Shown one piece after another: positions 26,552-36,121 of a stretch of 46,839 nt of DNA. Source of the DNA: a bacterium (lineage in GTDB: Bacteria; Campylobacterota; Campylobacteria; Campylobacterales; Arcobacteraceae); contig JAHIWE010000012.1 of NCBI GenBank assembly GCA_018816105.1, positions 1 to 46,839 on the forward strand, in the 5' to 3' direction. Position numbers and translations under genes: made by a program. Within the stretch, counting starts at the first letter, position 1. Every line of letters begins with the position of its first letter. Below the pieces are notes generated by a model, which ran no database searches, was not told where the DNA came from, and saw nothing but the letters and a program-made list of their open reading frames with translations.

Positions 26552-27031
26552 TTATTCTACAGTTTTTATTAAAACATCTCTAAAATGATTTAATTCTTTC
26601 ATTTTAACATCATCTCCATCATTTATATCTGGATGATATTTACGAGCTAGTTCTTTATATCTTTTTTTTATCTCTTCTTTTGTAGGTGAGTGAGTAAATC
26701 CAAAAAACTCTTTTGCTTTAGTAACTTCATCAAATCTTGGTGCGTTTGCAAAGCCTTGAAAATCAGATTGATTAAAGTTTTTAAAATCATTAAAATTAAA
26801 ATTCTGACCATTATATCCATTTTGAAAGTTACTACTATCAAACTTGAATTTAAAACTATTTGCTTGCATCTTTTTTTTGAAATTATAAATCAAAAATGCA
26901 ATTACAAAAAATATTACTCCTATAATCATTAAAAAAGTTCCAAAATTTGTAAAAATTAAATATAAAATAAAAAATAGAATTGCTAATCTAACTAATCTAT
27001 TAAAAATATAAATGGCTGTATTGTTATACAT
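26552..27031 (-). CDS. Membrane-anchored J-domain protein
   Basis: Two hydrophobic helices lie at about 12-28 and 32-50. A Phe/Asn-rich linker (55-100) follows, then a C-terminal J-domain (EEIKKRYKELARKYHPDIND) with the HPD motif at 133-135. J-domains stimulate the ATPase of DnaK-type Hsp70, so this protein should recruit DnaK to the inner membrane. The N-TM/C-J layout resembles DjlA-like or TMEM-type co-chaperones rather than DnaJ. It is probably co-transcribed with the downstream Panacea gene. Confidence 0.85.
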   Translation of the reverse strand: MYNNTAIYIFNRLVRLAILFFILYLIFTNFGTFLMIIGVIFFVIAFLIYNFKKKMQANSFKFKFDSSNFQNGYNGQNFNFNDFKNFNQSDFQGFANAPRFDEVTKAKEFFGFTHSPTKEEIKKRYKELARKYHPDINDGDDVKMKELNHFRDVLIKTVE

Positions 27032-27200
27032 AAAAAATACCCTTTTAAAAATAGTTTTGTATTATATACTTACTTTTACTATAAGTAAATTAAATATGAT
27101 TTAAATAAATAATAATCAACTTAAAATTAAATTTGCAAATGTATATTAATTTTGTTACTAAAGTTATCATTAAGTATAAAATTAATTGCTATTTTGTTGC

Positions 27201-27206
27201 TATACT
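27201..27206 (+). promoter_or_regulatory. Extended -10 promoter of the lactate permease gene
   Basis: TGCTATACT gives an extended -10 about 66 bases before the ATG. The 240 bases between the J-protein and the permease hold no gene, and I found no clear operator palindrome in them. Confidence 0.45.
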
Positions 27207-27271
27207 TTTTTTATCATAAAAATATCATATTTCATAACTATTCTTTGTATAAATTTTTATAGGAGGATTTT

Positions 27272-28963
27272 ATGAGTATAGGTTTTCAAGCTTTATTTGC
27301 TGTGTTACCAATATTATTCGCTGGAATTTTATTAATTGGTCTTAGAATTTCAGCAAAAAAAGCTATGCCTTTAGTTTACATTTCAACTGTAGCTGTGGCA
27401 TTTGTTGTTTGGGAAGTATCTTTTAATAGGGTATTAGCTTCTACTATTGAGGGGATGTTAATTACACTTTCTGTGTTATGGATTATTTTTGGTGCTATTT
27501 TACTTTTAAATACACTAAAACATTCAGGTGCAATTGTTGTAATTAGAGAAGGATTTAATAATATTAGTCCTGATAGAAGAGTTCAAGTTATTATAGTTGC
27601 TTGGTTATTTGGATCATTCATTGAAGGTGCTTCTGGATTTGGAACACCTGCAGCAATTGCTGCACCATTGCTTGTTGCTATTGGATTCCCTGCAATGGCT
27701 GCTGTTATGGTAGGAATGATGATTCAAAGTACACCTGTATCTTTTGGTGCTGTTGGAACTCCTATTTTAATAGGTGTTAATAAAGGTCTGGATTCAGCTG
27801 GAATTGGAGCTACATTAGAAACTATGGGTTCTTCATGGGATGTTTATTTACAAATAATTACTTCGCAAGTTGCAATTACACATGCAGTTGCTGGAACATT
27901 TATACCTTTATTCATGATTGTTATGCTTACGAGATTTTTTGGTGAAAACAAATCTTGGAGTGAGGGATTATCTATTTTACCATTTGCTATTTTTGGTGGA
28001 ATGGCCTTTACTATTCCTTATGCACTAACGGGTGTTTTTTTAGGTGCTGAATTTCCATCATTAATTGGAGCACTTGTTGGTCTTCCTATTGTAATTCTTG
28101 CTGCAAAAAAAGGTTTTTTAATTCCTAAAAAAACTTGGGATTTTGCTCCTAGAGAAAAATGGCCAGTAGCTTGGGTTTCAAAATTTGAGATGAAATTTGA
28201 TGCAATGACTGCTAAAGTTCCAATGTCTTTAACTAAAGCTTGGATTCCTTATGTTTTAGTTGCAATTATTTTAGTTCTTACAAGAGTTAGCTCTGATGCA
28301 AAAGCCTTTGTTACATCTTTAGCTTTTTCTTATAAAAATATCTTAGGTGAGGGATTAAACTTCTCAATGACTCCTTTATATTTACCAGGTGGGATTTTAG
28401 TTTTTGTTGTATTAATTACTTATTTCTTACATAAAATGGAATTTAAAGAGTTAAAAGAAGCTGTAAGTGAATCTTCAAAAGTTATGATTGGTGCTGGATT
28501 TGTACTTATATTTACTATTCCACTTGTTAGAATTTTGATTAACTCAGGTGTTAATGATTCAGGATTTGATTCTATGCCAATTGCAATGGCAAATTTTGTT
28601 GCTCATAGTGTTGGTGATATTTATCCATTATTTGCACCAGTTGTGGGAGCTTTAGGAGCATTTATTGCAGGAAGTAATACCGTATCAAATATGATGTTAT
28701 CTCAGTTTCAGTTTGGGGTTGCTGATGCTTTAGGAATTTCTACTGCATTTATGGTTGCACTTCAAGCAGTAGGTGCAGCTGCAGGGAATATGATAGCAAT
28801 TCATAATGTTGTAGCTGCTAGTGCAACTGTTGGTTTAATGGATCAAGAAGGTGAGACATTAAGAAAAACTATTATTCCTACAATTTATTATTGTTTAGTA
28901 GTTGGAATTATTGGTTTAATTGGAATGTATTATTTAGGATTAACAGATCCTTTAATGAAATAA
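27272..28963 (+). CDS. lldP: L-lactate permease
   Basis: The 563-residue polytopic membrane protein belongs to the LctP family. Motifs are [20 protein letters not shown] near 114-133, the repeat-like [20 protein letters not shown] in the C-terminal half, and [20 protein letters not shown]. It imports lactate (often glycolate too) with protons. There are about 13-14 TM segments. AGGAGGA lies before the ATG, an unusually strong site for this genome. No lactate dehydrogenase genes (lutABC or lldD) are adjacent, so oxidation must be encoded elsewhere. Confidence 0.92.
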   Translation: MSIGFQALFAVLPILFAGILLIGLRISAKKAMPLVYISTVAVAFVVWEVSFNRVLASTIEGMLITLSVLWIIFGAILLLNTLKHSGAIVVIREGFNNISPDRRVQVIIVAWLFGSFIEGASGFGTPAAIAAPLLVAIGFPAMAAVMVGMMIQSTPVSFGAVGTPILIGVNKGLDSAGIGATLETMGSSWDVYLQIITSQVAITHAVAGTFIPLFMIVMLTRFFGENKSWSEGLSILPFAIFGGMAFTIPYALTGVFLGAEFPSLIGALVGLPIVILAAKKGFLIPKKTWDFAPREKWPVAWVSKFEMKFDAMTAKVPMSLTKAWIPYVLVAIILVLTRVSSDAKAFVTSLAFSYKNILGEGLNFSMTPLYLPGGILVFVVLITYFLHKMEFKELKEAVSESSKVMIGAGFVLIFTIPLVRILINSGVNDSGFDSMPIAMANFVAHSVGDIYPLFAPVVGALGAFIAGSNTVSNMMLSQFQFGVADALGISTAFMVALQAVGAAAGNMIAIHNVVAASATVGLMDQEGETLRKTIIPTIYYCLVVGIIGLIGMYYLGLTDPLMK

Positions 28964-28970
28964 AAAAGAA

Positions 28971-28997
28971 AAGAAGACTTTAAAGTCTTCTTTTTTT
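28971..28997. terminator. Terminator after lldP
   Basis: The stem AAGAAGAC / GTCTTCTT with a TTTAAA loop and T tail lies between the convergent lldP and DsbA-family genes. The upstream A-run makes it usable from both sides. Confidence 0.8.
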
Positions 28998-28998
28998 A

Positions 28999-29622
28999 CT
29001 AAAAATAACTATTCTCAACCATATCGTTTATTTGCTCTAACATTGATTCTGAATCATTATATTTTATATTTATAGGATACAACTCTTTTTTATATTTTAA
29101 AATCAATGAAGGGAAACTTCTTACATTTAAAGAGCGTCTTAGATTTAATTCATTTTGCAAATCATCTTCTATTTTTTGTGACTTTAAATCTTCTTCAAAT
29201 TTTTTTTCATTCATTCCTATTTGTTTTGCAAGATTAATTAAAGTGCTTGCATCACTTGGATTTTGTGCATTTAAATAATAAGCATTTTGAATAGCTTCTA
29301 TCATCTGCTCTTCTTTATTTTCATAACGTGCTAGCATTGTTGCTTGGCAAGCTAGATAAGTTGAACGTCTTGGAGTACAATCTCTCCAAAAATCATGATT
29401 AAATTTTGTTCCTACAACTCTTTGTATTTCATACCAAATGTTTTCTATTTTCTCTTGTACATCTTGAGGCATTATTTTGTCACTATGTTTTGCAAGTCCA
29501 CCAACTACGTGAACAACTTTTATATTTGAATTTAATTTTTTCCTTAACTCATCTAAAGTTGGTTTAAAAGCATAACACCATGAACACATTGGATCATGAA
29601 CATGATATAAAGTATAAATCAT
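28999..29622 (-). CDS. DsbA-family thioredoxin-fold protein (cytoplasmic)
   Basis: The 207-residue protein opens YTLYHVHDPMCSWCYAFKPT, placing a CSWC redox motif at Cys13-Cys16 right after the first strand. A helical insertion follows, and then SLNVRSFPSLILKYKKELYP with the cis-Pro. There is no signal peptide, so it is cytoplasmic and belongs to the DsbA/FrnE-like group rather than periplasmic DsbA. Members act as disulfide oxidoreductases or isomerases, often in oxidative stress. The partner is unknown. It stands alone between the lldP terminator and a divergent gene. Confidence 0.82.
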   Translation of the reverse strand: MIYTLYHVHDPMCSWCYAFKPTLDELRKKLNSNIKVVHVVGGLAKHSDKIMPQDVQEKIENIWYEIQRVVGTKFNHDFWRDCTPRRSTYLACQATMLARYENKEEQMIEAIQNAYYLNAQNPSDASTLINLAKQIGMNEKKFEEDLKSQKIEDDLQNELNLRRSLNVRSFPSLILKYKKELYPINIKYNDSESMLEQINDMVENSYF

Positions 29623-29745
29623 TAAAATTCCTTATTATATTTTAAATGTACATTATCATTATTAAAATTAAAGTAGTAATAAAAACTGCTATTAATTATA
29701 TTTAAAATTTTTTGAGTACAATATGTTACTGTTTAAAGGATTTTA

Positions 29746-30012
29746 ATGGAATATGAAGAGTTTGAGAAAGCTGTTGATATGTTTGGAATATTAACAAGGG
29801 TTTCAAAAAAAGATATAAAAAAGAAATATTTAAAATTGTCAAAAAAATTTCACCCAGATATGCCAGAAGGTAGTGATGAAAAATTTATTGAATTGAAGAA
29901 AAATTATGAGATTTTATGTGCATACATGGATTCTTATTATTTTTCTTTTGATAAGGATGAATTTAGGCATCAGTTTCCTTCTTTTACAAATTATAAAAAT
30001 TGGAACAAATAG
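29746..30012 (+). CDS. Minimal J-domain protein
   Basis: The 88-residue protein is little more than a J-domain: FGILTRVSKKDIKKKYLKLS followed by HPD at 36-38 and a helix III/IV region, then ~25 extra residues rich in aromatic residues (YFSFDKDEFRHQFPSFTNY). It should bind and stimulate a DnaK-type Hsp70; the aromatic tail may choose the client. It is not a full DnaJ, since the Gly/Phe and zinc domains are absent. The next gene starts 9 bases later, so the pair is probably co-translated. A TACAAT box at 29717-29722 is a likely promoter. Confidence 0.82.
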   Translation: MEYEEFEKAVDMFGILTRVSKKDIKKKYLKLSKKFHPDMPEGSDEKFIELKKNYEILCAYMDSYYFSFDKDEFRHQFPSFTNYKNWNK

Positions 30013-30021
30013 GAAATAAAA

Positions 30022-30876
30022 ATGTATGAAGAAAAAATAAAAGATTTAGTGTTAACTACACTTGTTACAGACTCTTACTGTTTAGGTACCCATTGGGTTT
30101 ATGATGAAACACAATTAGTTAATAATGATATAAATTGGGAAGATTTAAATGCTCCATTAGCTATGTGGCACAAAGGAAAGAGTGCAGGGGATTTCACTCA
30201 TTATGGTGATCAAACTTATTGGTTATATGAGTTTTTAAAAGATAAAAATAGCTTTAATGAAAAAGAGTTTTTAGATTTTTGGTTTGAAAAAATGAAAACA
30301 TATACAGGATATATTGATGGAGCAAGTAGAAATACTATTTTAAATATTGAAAATAATGTGACTCCAAGTGGAGCTGATTCTCATGATTTATCAATTGTTG
30401 GTAGAATCATTCCTTTATTAAAAGTATCAAAAACTAAAGAAGAGTTTTTACAAAATGTAACAAAATTTGTAAAATTAACACATAATAGTAAAGATGCAAT
30501 TCAAAGTGCTGATTTTTTTGCAAATCTTTTACTTTTAGTTCTTGAAAAAAATGAAATAGAAGAATCAATTTTACAGTTAAAAGATTCATATGATTCTTTT
30601 TTTCAAGATATGATGGAAAAAGGTATTAATTCAAAAAATTCTGATACTTTTGAAACAATAAGAACATTTGGTCCGGCTTGTGATATTAATGGTGGATTCT
30701 CTGGAATAATACATCTTTTATGTAAGTATGATAATTTAAAAGATATGCTTATTGCAAACTCTAAAGCAGGTGGGGATACAAGTGCTAGAGCTATGATTGC
30801 AAGTGCTATTTTACTTGCAAATAAAAAAATAGGTGAAATACCGAATAATTGGTTAAATTTAAAAGTAAATATTTAA
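30022..30876 (+). CDS. ADP-ribosylglycohydrolase-family protein with altered metal motifs
   Basis: The 284-residue all-helical protein has the ADP-ribosylglycohydrolase (DraG/ARH) layout. The N-terminal metal motif region reads FTHYGDQTYW (58-67), where active enzymes usually have a DDT triplet. The C-terminal motif reads AGGDTSARAM (249-258), where the usual form is GGDTDT. One Asp of each pair is therefore replaced. Family members remove ADP-ribose from proteins or nucleotides with two Mg2+ ions; related J1-crystallin-like proteins have lost this. Activity here is uncertain. It lies between a mini J-protein and a PsiE-like gene on one strand. Confidence 0.75.
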   Translation: MYEEKIKDLVLTTLVTDSYCLGTHWVYDETQLVNNDINWEDLNAPLAMWHKGKSAGDFTHYGDQTYWLYEFLKDKNSFNEKEFLDFWFEKMKTYTGYIDGASRNTILNIENNVTPSGADSHDLSIVGRIIPLLKVSKTKEEFLQNVTKFVKLTHNSKDAIQSADFFANLLLLVLEKNEIEESILQLKDSYDSFFQDMMEKGINSKNSDTFETIRTFGPACDINGGFSGIIHLLCKYDNLKDMLIANSKAGGDTSARAMIASAILLANKKIGEIPNNWLNLKVNI

Positions 30877-30887
30877 AAGGTGAACTT

Positions 30888-31301
30888 ATGAAAAAAACTA
30901 TAATAAATTTCTTTTCAGAAAAGTTATATATAGAACTGTCAATTGCAGGGGTTTTATTTTTAATTGCCCTTGCTATGGATAAATTGATGGATTTTATTAT
31001 TTATATGCTTTATTTTATAATTTTTTTAGAAATTGTAAGAGCTGTTATAAATTACATACGCGAAGAGAGAGTTACTTTATCTTTACTTGTGGATGCGTTT
31101 ATAATATTAGCATTAAGAGAGTTTATTGTAAATGTTGTAAAGGTTAATAAAGAGGAATTAAGTACTTTTGAAGCAGTCTTTGCAAGTTCTGTAAATATCA
31201 ATTTATTAGTTTTATCAGGTGTAATTGTGTTTTTATTATTTATAAGATATCTGTCTGTAATTTCATCTCAAAGATATTTATTTAAAGATAAAAGTGAATA
31301 A
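30888..31301 (+). CDS. PsiE-family membrane protein
   Basis: The ~137-residue protein has four TM helices and fits the phosphate-starvation-inducible PsiE family. Typical stretches are IELSIAGVLFLIALAMDKLM, EIVRAVINYIREERVTLSLL with conserved charges, and ALREFIVNVVKVNKEELS. Function is unknown even in E. coli. I chose the ATG with AAAGGTG upstream; a longer in-frame version would overlap the preceding gene. It is 11 bases after the ADP-ribosylglycohydrolase stop. No Pho box is seen. Confidence 0.8.
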   Translation: MKKTIINFFSEKLYIELSIAGVLFLIALAMDKLMDFIIYMLYFIIFLEIVRAVINYIREERVTLSLLVDAFIILALREFIVNVVKVNKEELSTFEAVFASSVNINLLVLSGVIVFLLFIRYLSVISSQRYLFKDKSE

Positions 31302-31318
31302 TTAAAGAAAGAGTAATA

Positions 31319-32422
31319 ATGCAAAAAAATGTTTTAAGTTTAGTTCTTATATTTGTTTGTTTTTATGCAAACTCATTTGCAAGTGAAGTTTATACAAAAG
31401 AACAAATTGAAAGAATGATTTCAAGAATGGTGATTATTGGATTTAAAGGTGAAACTGCAAATTCAAATGATCAAATTTACAGTGATGTAAAATCAGGATT
31501 AGGTGGGGTTATTTTATTTGATAAAGATCCAACAGATAAAAGTAAAGTAAAAAATATAAAAAATAAAGAGCAATTAAAAAAATTAACTGCTCAATTACAA
31601 TCAGTATCAAAACAAAAGCTTTTAATCTCTATTGATCAAGAGGGTGGAATAGTTCAAAGATTAAAAAAAGAAGATGGATTTATAGATACACCAAAAGCTA
31701 GTAATGTGGCAATTATGGGTGAAAATTTTGCTAGAAAGACATATAAATCATTGGCTCTTGATTTAAAAGAATCTGGAATAAATAATGACTTTGCCCCTGT
31801 TGTTGATTTAGCGATTAACAAACAAAATAAAGTGATAGTTACAAAAGGTCGTTCTTTTGGAGAATCATCAAAAGAGGTTATTAAATACTCATCTATTTTT
31901 GTTGATGAATTAAGAAAGCAAAATGTTATTTCAGTTTTAAAGCATTTCCCAGGTCATGGTTCCTCTTTAAGTGATTCTCATCTAGGTTTTGTTGATATTA
32001 CAAATACATGGAATGAAAAAGAGTTAGAGCCTTATAGATATTTTATTAAAAATAATAAAGTAGATATGATTATGACAGCTCATGTTTTTAATGAAAAATT
32101 AGATGATAAATACCCAGCAACATTGTCACACAATGTAAATACCAAACTATTAAGATATAAATTAGGTTTTGATGGAGTTTTAGTTAGTGATGATTTACAA
32201 ATGTATGCTATTTCAAAACATTATGATTTAAAGCAAACGGTAACTTTGGCTATAAATTCAGGGGTTAATATGCTTTTATTTGCAAACCAACAATCAAAAC
32301 CAATAAATTTAAAACAAATAGTTGATACTATTTATACACAAATATTAAGTGAAGAAATTTCATTAGAAGAGATTATTAAATCAAATAAAAAAATCGATAG
32401 TATGATGGCTAAATATAAATAA
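31319..32422 (+). CDS. Exported GH3 beta-N-acetylhexosaminidase (NagZ-like)
   Basis: After a signal peptide (LVLIFVCFYANSFASE) comes a single GH3 N-terminal (beta/alpha)8 domain. NagZ-type features are ISIDQEGGIVQRL (104-116), the flexible loop KHFPGHGSSLSDSH with the His-Asp dyad (208-221), and the nucleophile Asp291 in GVLVSDDLQM. NagZ cleaves N-acetylglucosamine from muropeptide fragments. Classical NagZ is cytoplasmic, while this copy is exported, so it may act on periplasmic wall fragments or on other glycans. It is 17 bases after the PsiE-like gene. Confidence 0.88.
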   Translation: MQKNVLSLVLIFVCFYANSFASEVYTKEQIERMISRMVIIGFKGETANSNDQIYSDVKSGLGGVILFDKDPTDKSKVKNIKNKEQLKKLTAQLQSVSKQKLLISIDQEGGIVQRLKKEDGFIDTPKASNVAIMGENFARKTYKSLALDLKESGINNDFAPVVDLAINKQNKVIVTKGRSFGESSKEVIKYSSIFVDELRKQNVISVLKHFPGHGSSLSDSHLGFVDITNTWNEKELEPYRYFIKNNKVDMIMTAHVFNEKLDDKYPATLSHNVNTKLLRYKLGFDGVLVSDDLQMYAISKHYDLKQTVTLAINSGVNMLLFANQQSKPINLKQIVDTIYTQILSEEISLEEIIKSNKKIDSMMAKYK

Positions 32423-32461
32423 TATTTAAGTATTATTGCGAAGAAAAAAAGGAAATTAATT

Positions 32462-33196
32462 ATGAAAAAAAATATTTTACTATTATCTCTTAGTACAATT
32501 TTTGCATTAGGTACAAGTGCGGATACTTTTGGAGTTGAAATGGGAGCTGCTGCTTGGGCTGCTAAAACTTCAGGAAATATTGAATATAAAAGTGCTGGCA
32601 ATGATATTGATTTATCAAAAGATTTAGGTTATGACGATTTAAATACAAATTTTATTTGGGCAAGTTTTGAACATCCGATTCCTTTTATTCCAAATATAAA
32701 AATTCAACATACAAAAGTGGAAGATTCATCTTCAAAGGTATCAAGTATTACTTTTGACAATAAAACATTTTCAGGAAATATAAGCTCTAATATACAATTA
32801 AATCAAACAGATTTTATAGCATATTATGAATTATTAGATAATTGGCTTAATTTAGATGTAGGGATTAATGGTAAGTTTATTGATGCTTCTGTAAGTGCTA
32901 AAGATTCTACACAAACTTCAAGTAAAGATCTTCAATATATTATTCCTATGATTTACGCAAAAGCTAGGTTTGATTTACCTTTTAGTGGATTATCATTAGA
33001 AAGTGATTTAAGTTATATAACTTATGAAGATAGTGAATTCTATGATTTAAAAGGTGGATTACTTTATGAAACTTCATTTGGATTAGGTGTAAGTGCTGGT
33101 TATAGAATGGAAAAATTACAATTAGATGATATTAGTGATGTTAATTCTAATATTGAAATCAAGGGCGCTTACGCTGGTTTATTCTATCACTTTTAG
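32462..33196 (+). CDS. Outer membrane beta-barrel protein (TIGR04219-like)
   Basis: The 244-residue protein has a signal peptide (NILLLSLSTIFALGTSA) followed by alternating amphipathic strands and a C-terminal aromatic residue (YAGLFYHF), the usual barrel end. The mature start DTFGVEMGAAAWAAKTSGNI and the acidic loop DIDLSKDLGYDD match my memory of the TIGR04219 outer-membrane family. Function is unknown. It may be co-transcribed with the GH3 gene 39 bases upstream. AAAGGAAA precedes the ATG. Confidence 0.8.
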   Translation: MKKNILLLSLSTIFALGTSADTFGVEMGAAAWAAKTSGNIEYKSAGNDIDLSKDLGYDDLNTNFIWASFEHPIPFIPNIKIQHTKVEDSSSKVSSITFDNKTFSGNISSNIQLNQTDFIAYYELLDNWLNLDVGINGKFIDASVSAKDSTQTSSKDLQYIIPMIYAKARFDLPFSGLSLESDLSYITYEDSEFYDLKGGLLYETSFGLGVSAGYRMEKLQLDDISDVNSNIEIKGAYAGLFYHF

Positions 33197-33201
33197 TATT
33201 T

Positions 33202-33233
33202 TATGGATTTAATATTTTTATATTAAATCCATA
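33202..33233. terminator. 13-bp hairpin between convergent OMP and AI-2E genes
   Basis: Perfect arms TATGGATTTAATA / TATTAAATCCATA flank TTTTTA. The tails are weakly T-rich on both strands. Confidence 0.55.
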
Positions 33234-33240
33234 GCTATTT

Positions 33241-34290
33241 TTATTCTTTACTTATTGTTGTTTTTTGTCTTCTTCTTGATAAATCAGACATTAATATTCC
33301 CAACCAATGCGTACTTGTATTTGAATCAAAGGCAATTTTTAGTGTCATTGTAATTGGAACAGCTAAGAACATACCTACAATTCCCAAAATCCATCCCCAG
33401 AATATTAAAGAGAAAAATATAACTAAAGGAGATAACCCTAACTCTTTTCCCATAAGTTTTGGCTCTAGTATATTACTTATAGAGATGTTTATTACCATAT
33501 ATAAAACAATAACCCATATAGTTGTATTTATATCTAGATTCATAAAAGTTAATAAAATAGCTGGAATTGATGCAATAATAGATCCAACAACTGGAACAAA
33601 ATTAAATAACATTGCAATAACACCCCATAAAACAGGATAATCAACACCAAAAAATGTTAAAACTACTGTTATTATAAATCCTGTTAAAAAACTTGTGAAT
33701 GATTTTACAACGAAATATTTTTGAATATTAGAAGAAAAAAGATTGAAATGTTCAAGCTTTTTTGCATTATTTCTAAATATTACTTTTAATTTTGTTTGAA
33801 ATGATTTTGACTCTGCAAGTATGAAAGCCACTCCAATTACAACTAATAAAAATTTAGATAAGAAAGTACCAATACTTCCTATAATATTTGTAGTAAAACC
33901 AAAAAATGAACCAAAATTTAATGTTTCCATAATCTTAGCTTTATCTATTTCTAAGCCTCTATCTTGAGCATAGTGAAGTAGATTTAAAACTGTTGTTTTA
34001 AACTTTTCCTCATAAGCTGGAAGATTTGTTAAAAAATCTTTTAATGAAATATTTATTACATAAGCTAGCATCAAACCTATTGAAATTACTATTAACAAAA
34101 TAATAAAATATGAGAAAATTTTAGGAATATGTTTTTTTTGTAAAACCCTTAAAAGAGTTGAAAAAATTGATGAAATAAATATGGCTAAGAATAGTATCAC
34201 AACTATTTGACTAGCCATCTTCATTCCAGCTAATATTATTACAAAACTTGCAAAATAAAAGAAATAATTCTTTAAATTGATTGAATCCAT
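33241..34290 (-). CDS. AI-2E/PerM-family transporter
   Basis: The 349-residue membrane protein has about eight TM segments in the AI-2E (PerM) layout. Family stretches are FVVKSFTSFLTGFIITVVLTFF, FPVLWG-like DYPVLWGVIAMLFNFVPVVGS (broken by one residue difference from the consensus), and EPKLMGKELGLSPLVIFFSL. Members include TqsA and Na+/H+ antiporters; substrates vary and cannot be told here. It begins 39 bases after the ABC exporter stop and is likely the last gene of that unit. Confidence 0.87.
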   Translation of the reverse strand: MDSINLKNYFFYFASFVIILAGMKMASQIVVILFLAIFISSIFSTLLRVLQKKHIPKIFSYFIILLIVISIGLMLAYVINISLKDFLTNLPAYEEKFKTTVLNLLHYAQDRGLEIDKAKIMETLNFGSFFGFTTNIIGSIGTFLSKFLLVVIGVAFILAESKSFQTKLKVIFRNNAKKLEHFNLFSSNIQKYFVVKSFTSFLTGFIITVVLTFFGVDYPVLWGVIAMLFNFVPVVGSIIASIPAILLTFMNLDINTTIWVIVLYMVINISISNILEPKLMGKELGLSPLVIFFSLIFWGWILGIVGMFLAVPITMTLKIAFDSNTSTHWLGILMSDLSRRRQKTTISKE

Positions 34291-34329
34291 TGATTACCTT
34301 TTGTCTTAATTAAACATTTCGTATTATAG

Positions 34330-36102
34330 TCAAATTAACTGATTTTTAACAAACTCTAAATAGTGTCCTTCTTGAACTTCTAACTCTTTGTGATTACCAC
34401 TTTGAACAAGTTTACCATCTTCTAAAACATAAATCATATCAGCATTTTTTACAGTACTTAATCTATGTGCAATTGTTATTACCGTTCGCTCTTGTAAAAA
34501 TTGCTCTAAAGCAGAAAATAGTTTTACTTCAGTATGTACATCTAAAGCAGATGTAGACTCATCAAATATAACAACTGCTGGGTTTGCTATAATCATTCTT
34601 GCGATTGATAATCTTTGTCTTTGCCCACCACTAAGCCTTACTCCATATTTTCCTACAATTGTTTCTAATTTATCATTCATTTTATCAATAGTATCATATA
34701 ATTGAGCTATTTTTAAAGCTTCATAAATCTCTTCATCACTTATGTCTTCATTTCCCATTGTGATATTAAATTTTAGAGTATTATTAAATAAAATTGGCAT
34801 TTGTAAAACTAAAAAGATATTTTCTCTTAGACTTTGCCTATTTAGGTTATTTATACTTATATTGTTATATAAAATATCTCCAGAGTCTTTAGAGTAAAAA
34901 CCTGAGATTATATTTGCTATTGTAGTTTTTCCACTACCACTAGCTCCTATGATTGCTATTTTTTCTCCTGATTTTATATCAAAAGAAATATTATTTAATG
35001 TTGTTTTACCTTCTTTATATGAGAAATTCAGATTTCTAATTGAGATGTCTACTTTTTTTGTATGGCTAGTAAGTTTTTCTTTTCCATTTTTTTCACAGTT
35101 TAAATCTAATATTTTATTTATTCTATTTATTGCAGCACTTGCACTTGCATAGGCATATTGAATAGTTAAAATATCTTGAACAGGTGTCATAATAAACCAA
35201 ATATATCCAAACATAGCAAACATCAAACCAATTGATAAATCGCTGTAAGCTACTAAAATTAAACCAGTAGCTCTAAAAATCTCAAAAGTAATTAAGAAAA
35301 TAGTAAAAGAAAATCTTTCATAAGCAATACTTTTATAGTTAAATTCATTTGATGTTTTTTGAATATTTTTAGCTTTTTTTATAGAGTCTTTAAAAAAGAA
35401 TTCTTCTTTATTACTAGCTTTTATTTGACCAAATAAATCAAGTGTTTCATTTATATTATTTTGGAAAACTTCTATTGCTTTATTTTCTTCTTGTTTTAAT
35501 ACGCCTGTTTTTTTAGCAATTTTCTTTGAAAGAATCATTATTATTGGCTGAATAAATAAAATCATAAATCCTAAAATTGGATCAATAGTAATTATTACAA
35601 TTGCAACTGCAAGTAATGTTAAAATAGATGCAATAAACTTACTAGCAATTGATACTATGAAATTATCTAAGGTATTAACATCAGTTATAAGGTTTGCAGA
35701 AATTGAGCCTGAGCCTAAACTTTCATACTCATTCATGTTTACAAGTTCTAGGTGATTTAGTAGTTTTTCTCTTATTTTAAAAGTTACAAATTTTGATATT
35801 TTTGTAAATATCTTTGTAATATATATGCCAAAAACAAAATAAATTAATCTTAAAAATAAAACAATAAAAGTAACAAAAGCAATATAATAAAATGCACTTC
35901 CACTTCCAAATATTTCATTTATATTGTTTACAAAGAAGTTTGGTTTATTAAGTAAGACTTCATCAACTAAAAGAGGTAATAATAAAGGAATAGGTACACT
36001 TATTAATATGGCAATAATTGTTAAAATTTGTCCAAGAATAAGTGACTTTTTATCCTTTAGTAGTTGTTTAAATATATATTTTAAAGATATTTTCTCATTC
36101 AT
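34330..36102 (-). CDS. ABC exporter half-transporter (ABCB/MsbA type)
   Basis: The 590-residue protein has six N-terminal TM segments (about 1-325) fused to an ATPase domain. Motifs are Walker A IGASGSGKTT (G386 onwards), signature RLSGGQRQR (LSGGQ 490-494), Walker B VVIFDESTSALD and switch His in TIAHRLSTV. It should work as a homodimer exporting lipid, peptide or drug. The TM domain is not distinctive. It follows the degenerate response-regulator gene by 19 bases. MsbA-type lipid flippase is possible but not favoured over a drug or peptide exporter. Confidence 0.9.
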   Translation of the reverse strand: MNEKISLKYIFKQLLKDKKSLILGQILTIIAILISVPIPLLLPLLVDEVLLNKPNFFVNNINEIFGSGSAFYYIAFVTFIVLFLRLIYFVFGIYITKIFTKISKFVTFKIREKLLNHLELVNMNEYESLGSGSISANLITDVNTLDNFIVSIASKFIASILTLLAVAIVIITIDPILGFMILFIQPIIMILSKKIAKKTGVLKQEENKAIEVFQNNINETLDLFGQIKASNKEEFFFKDSIKKAKNIQKTSNEFNYKSIAYERFSFTIFLITFEIFRATGLILVAYSDLSIGLMFAMFGYIWFIMTPVQDILTIQYAYASASAAINRINKILDLNCEKNGKEKLTSHTKKVDISIRNLNFSYKEGKTTLNNISFDIKSGEKIAIIGASGSGKTTIANIISGFYSKDSGDILYNNISINNLNRQSLRENIFLVLQMPILFNNTLKFNITMGNEDISDEEIYEALKIAQLYDTIDKMNDKLETIVGKYGVRLSGGQRQRLSIARMIIANPAVVIFDESTSALDVHTEVKLFSALEQFLQERTVITIAHRLSTVKNADMIYVLEDGKLVQSGNHKELEVQEGHYLEFVKNQLI

Positions 36103-36121
36103 AAAATATTTTTTATTACGA

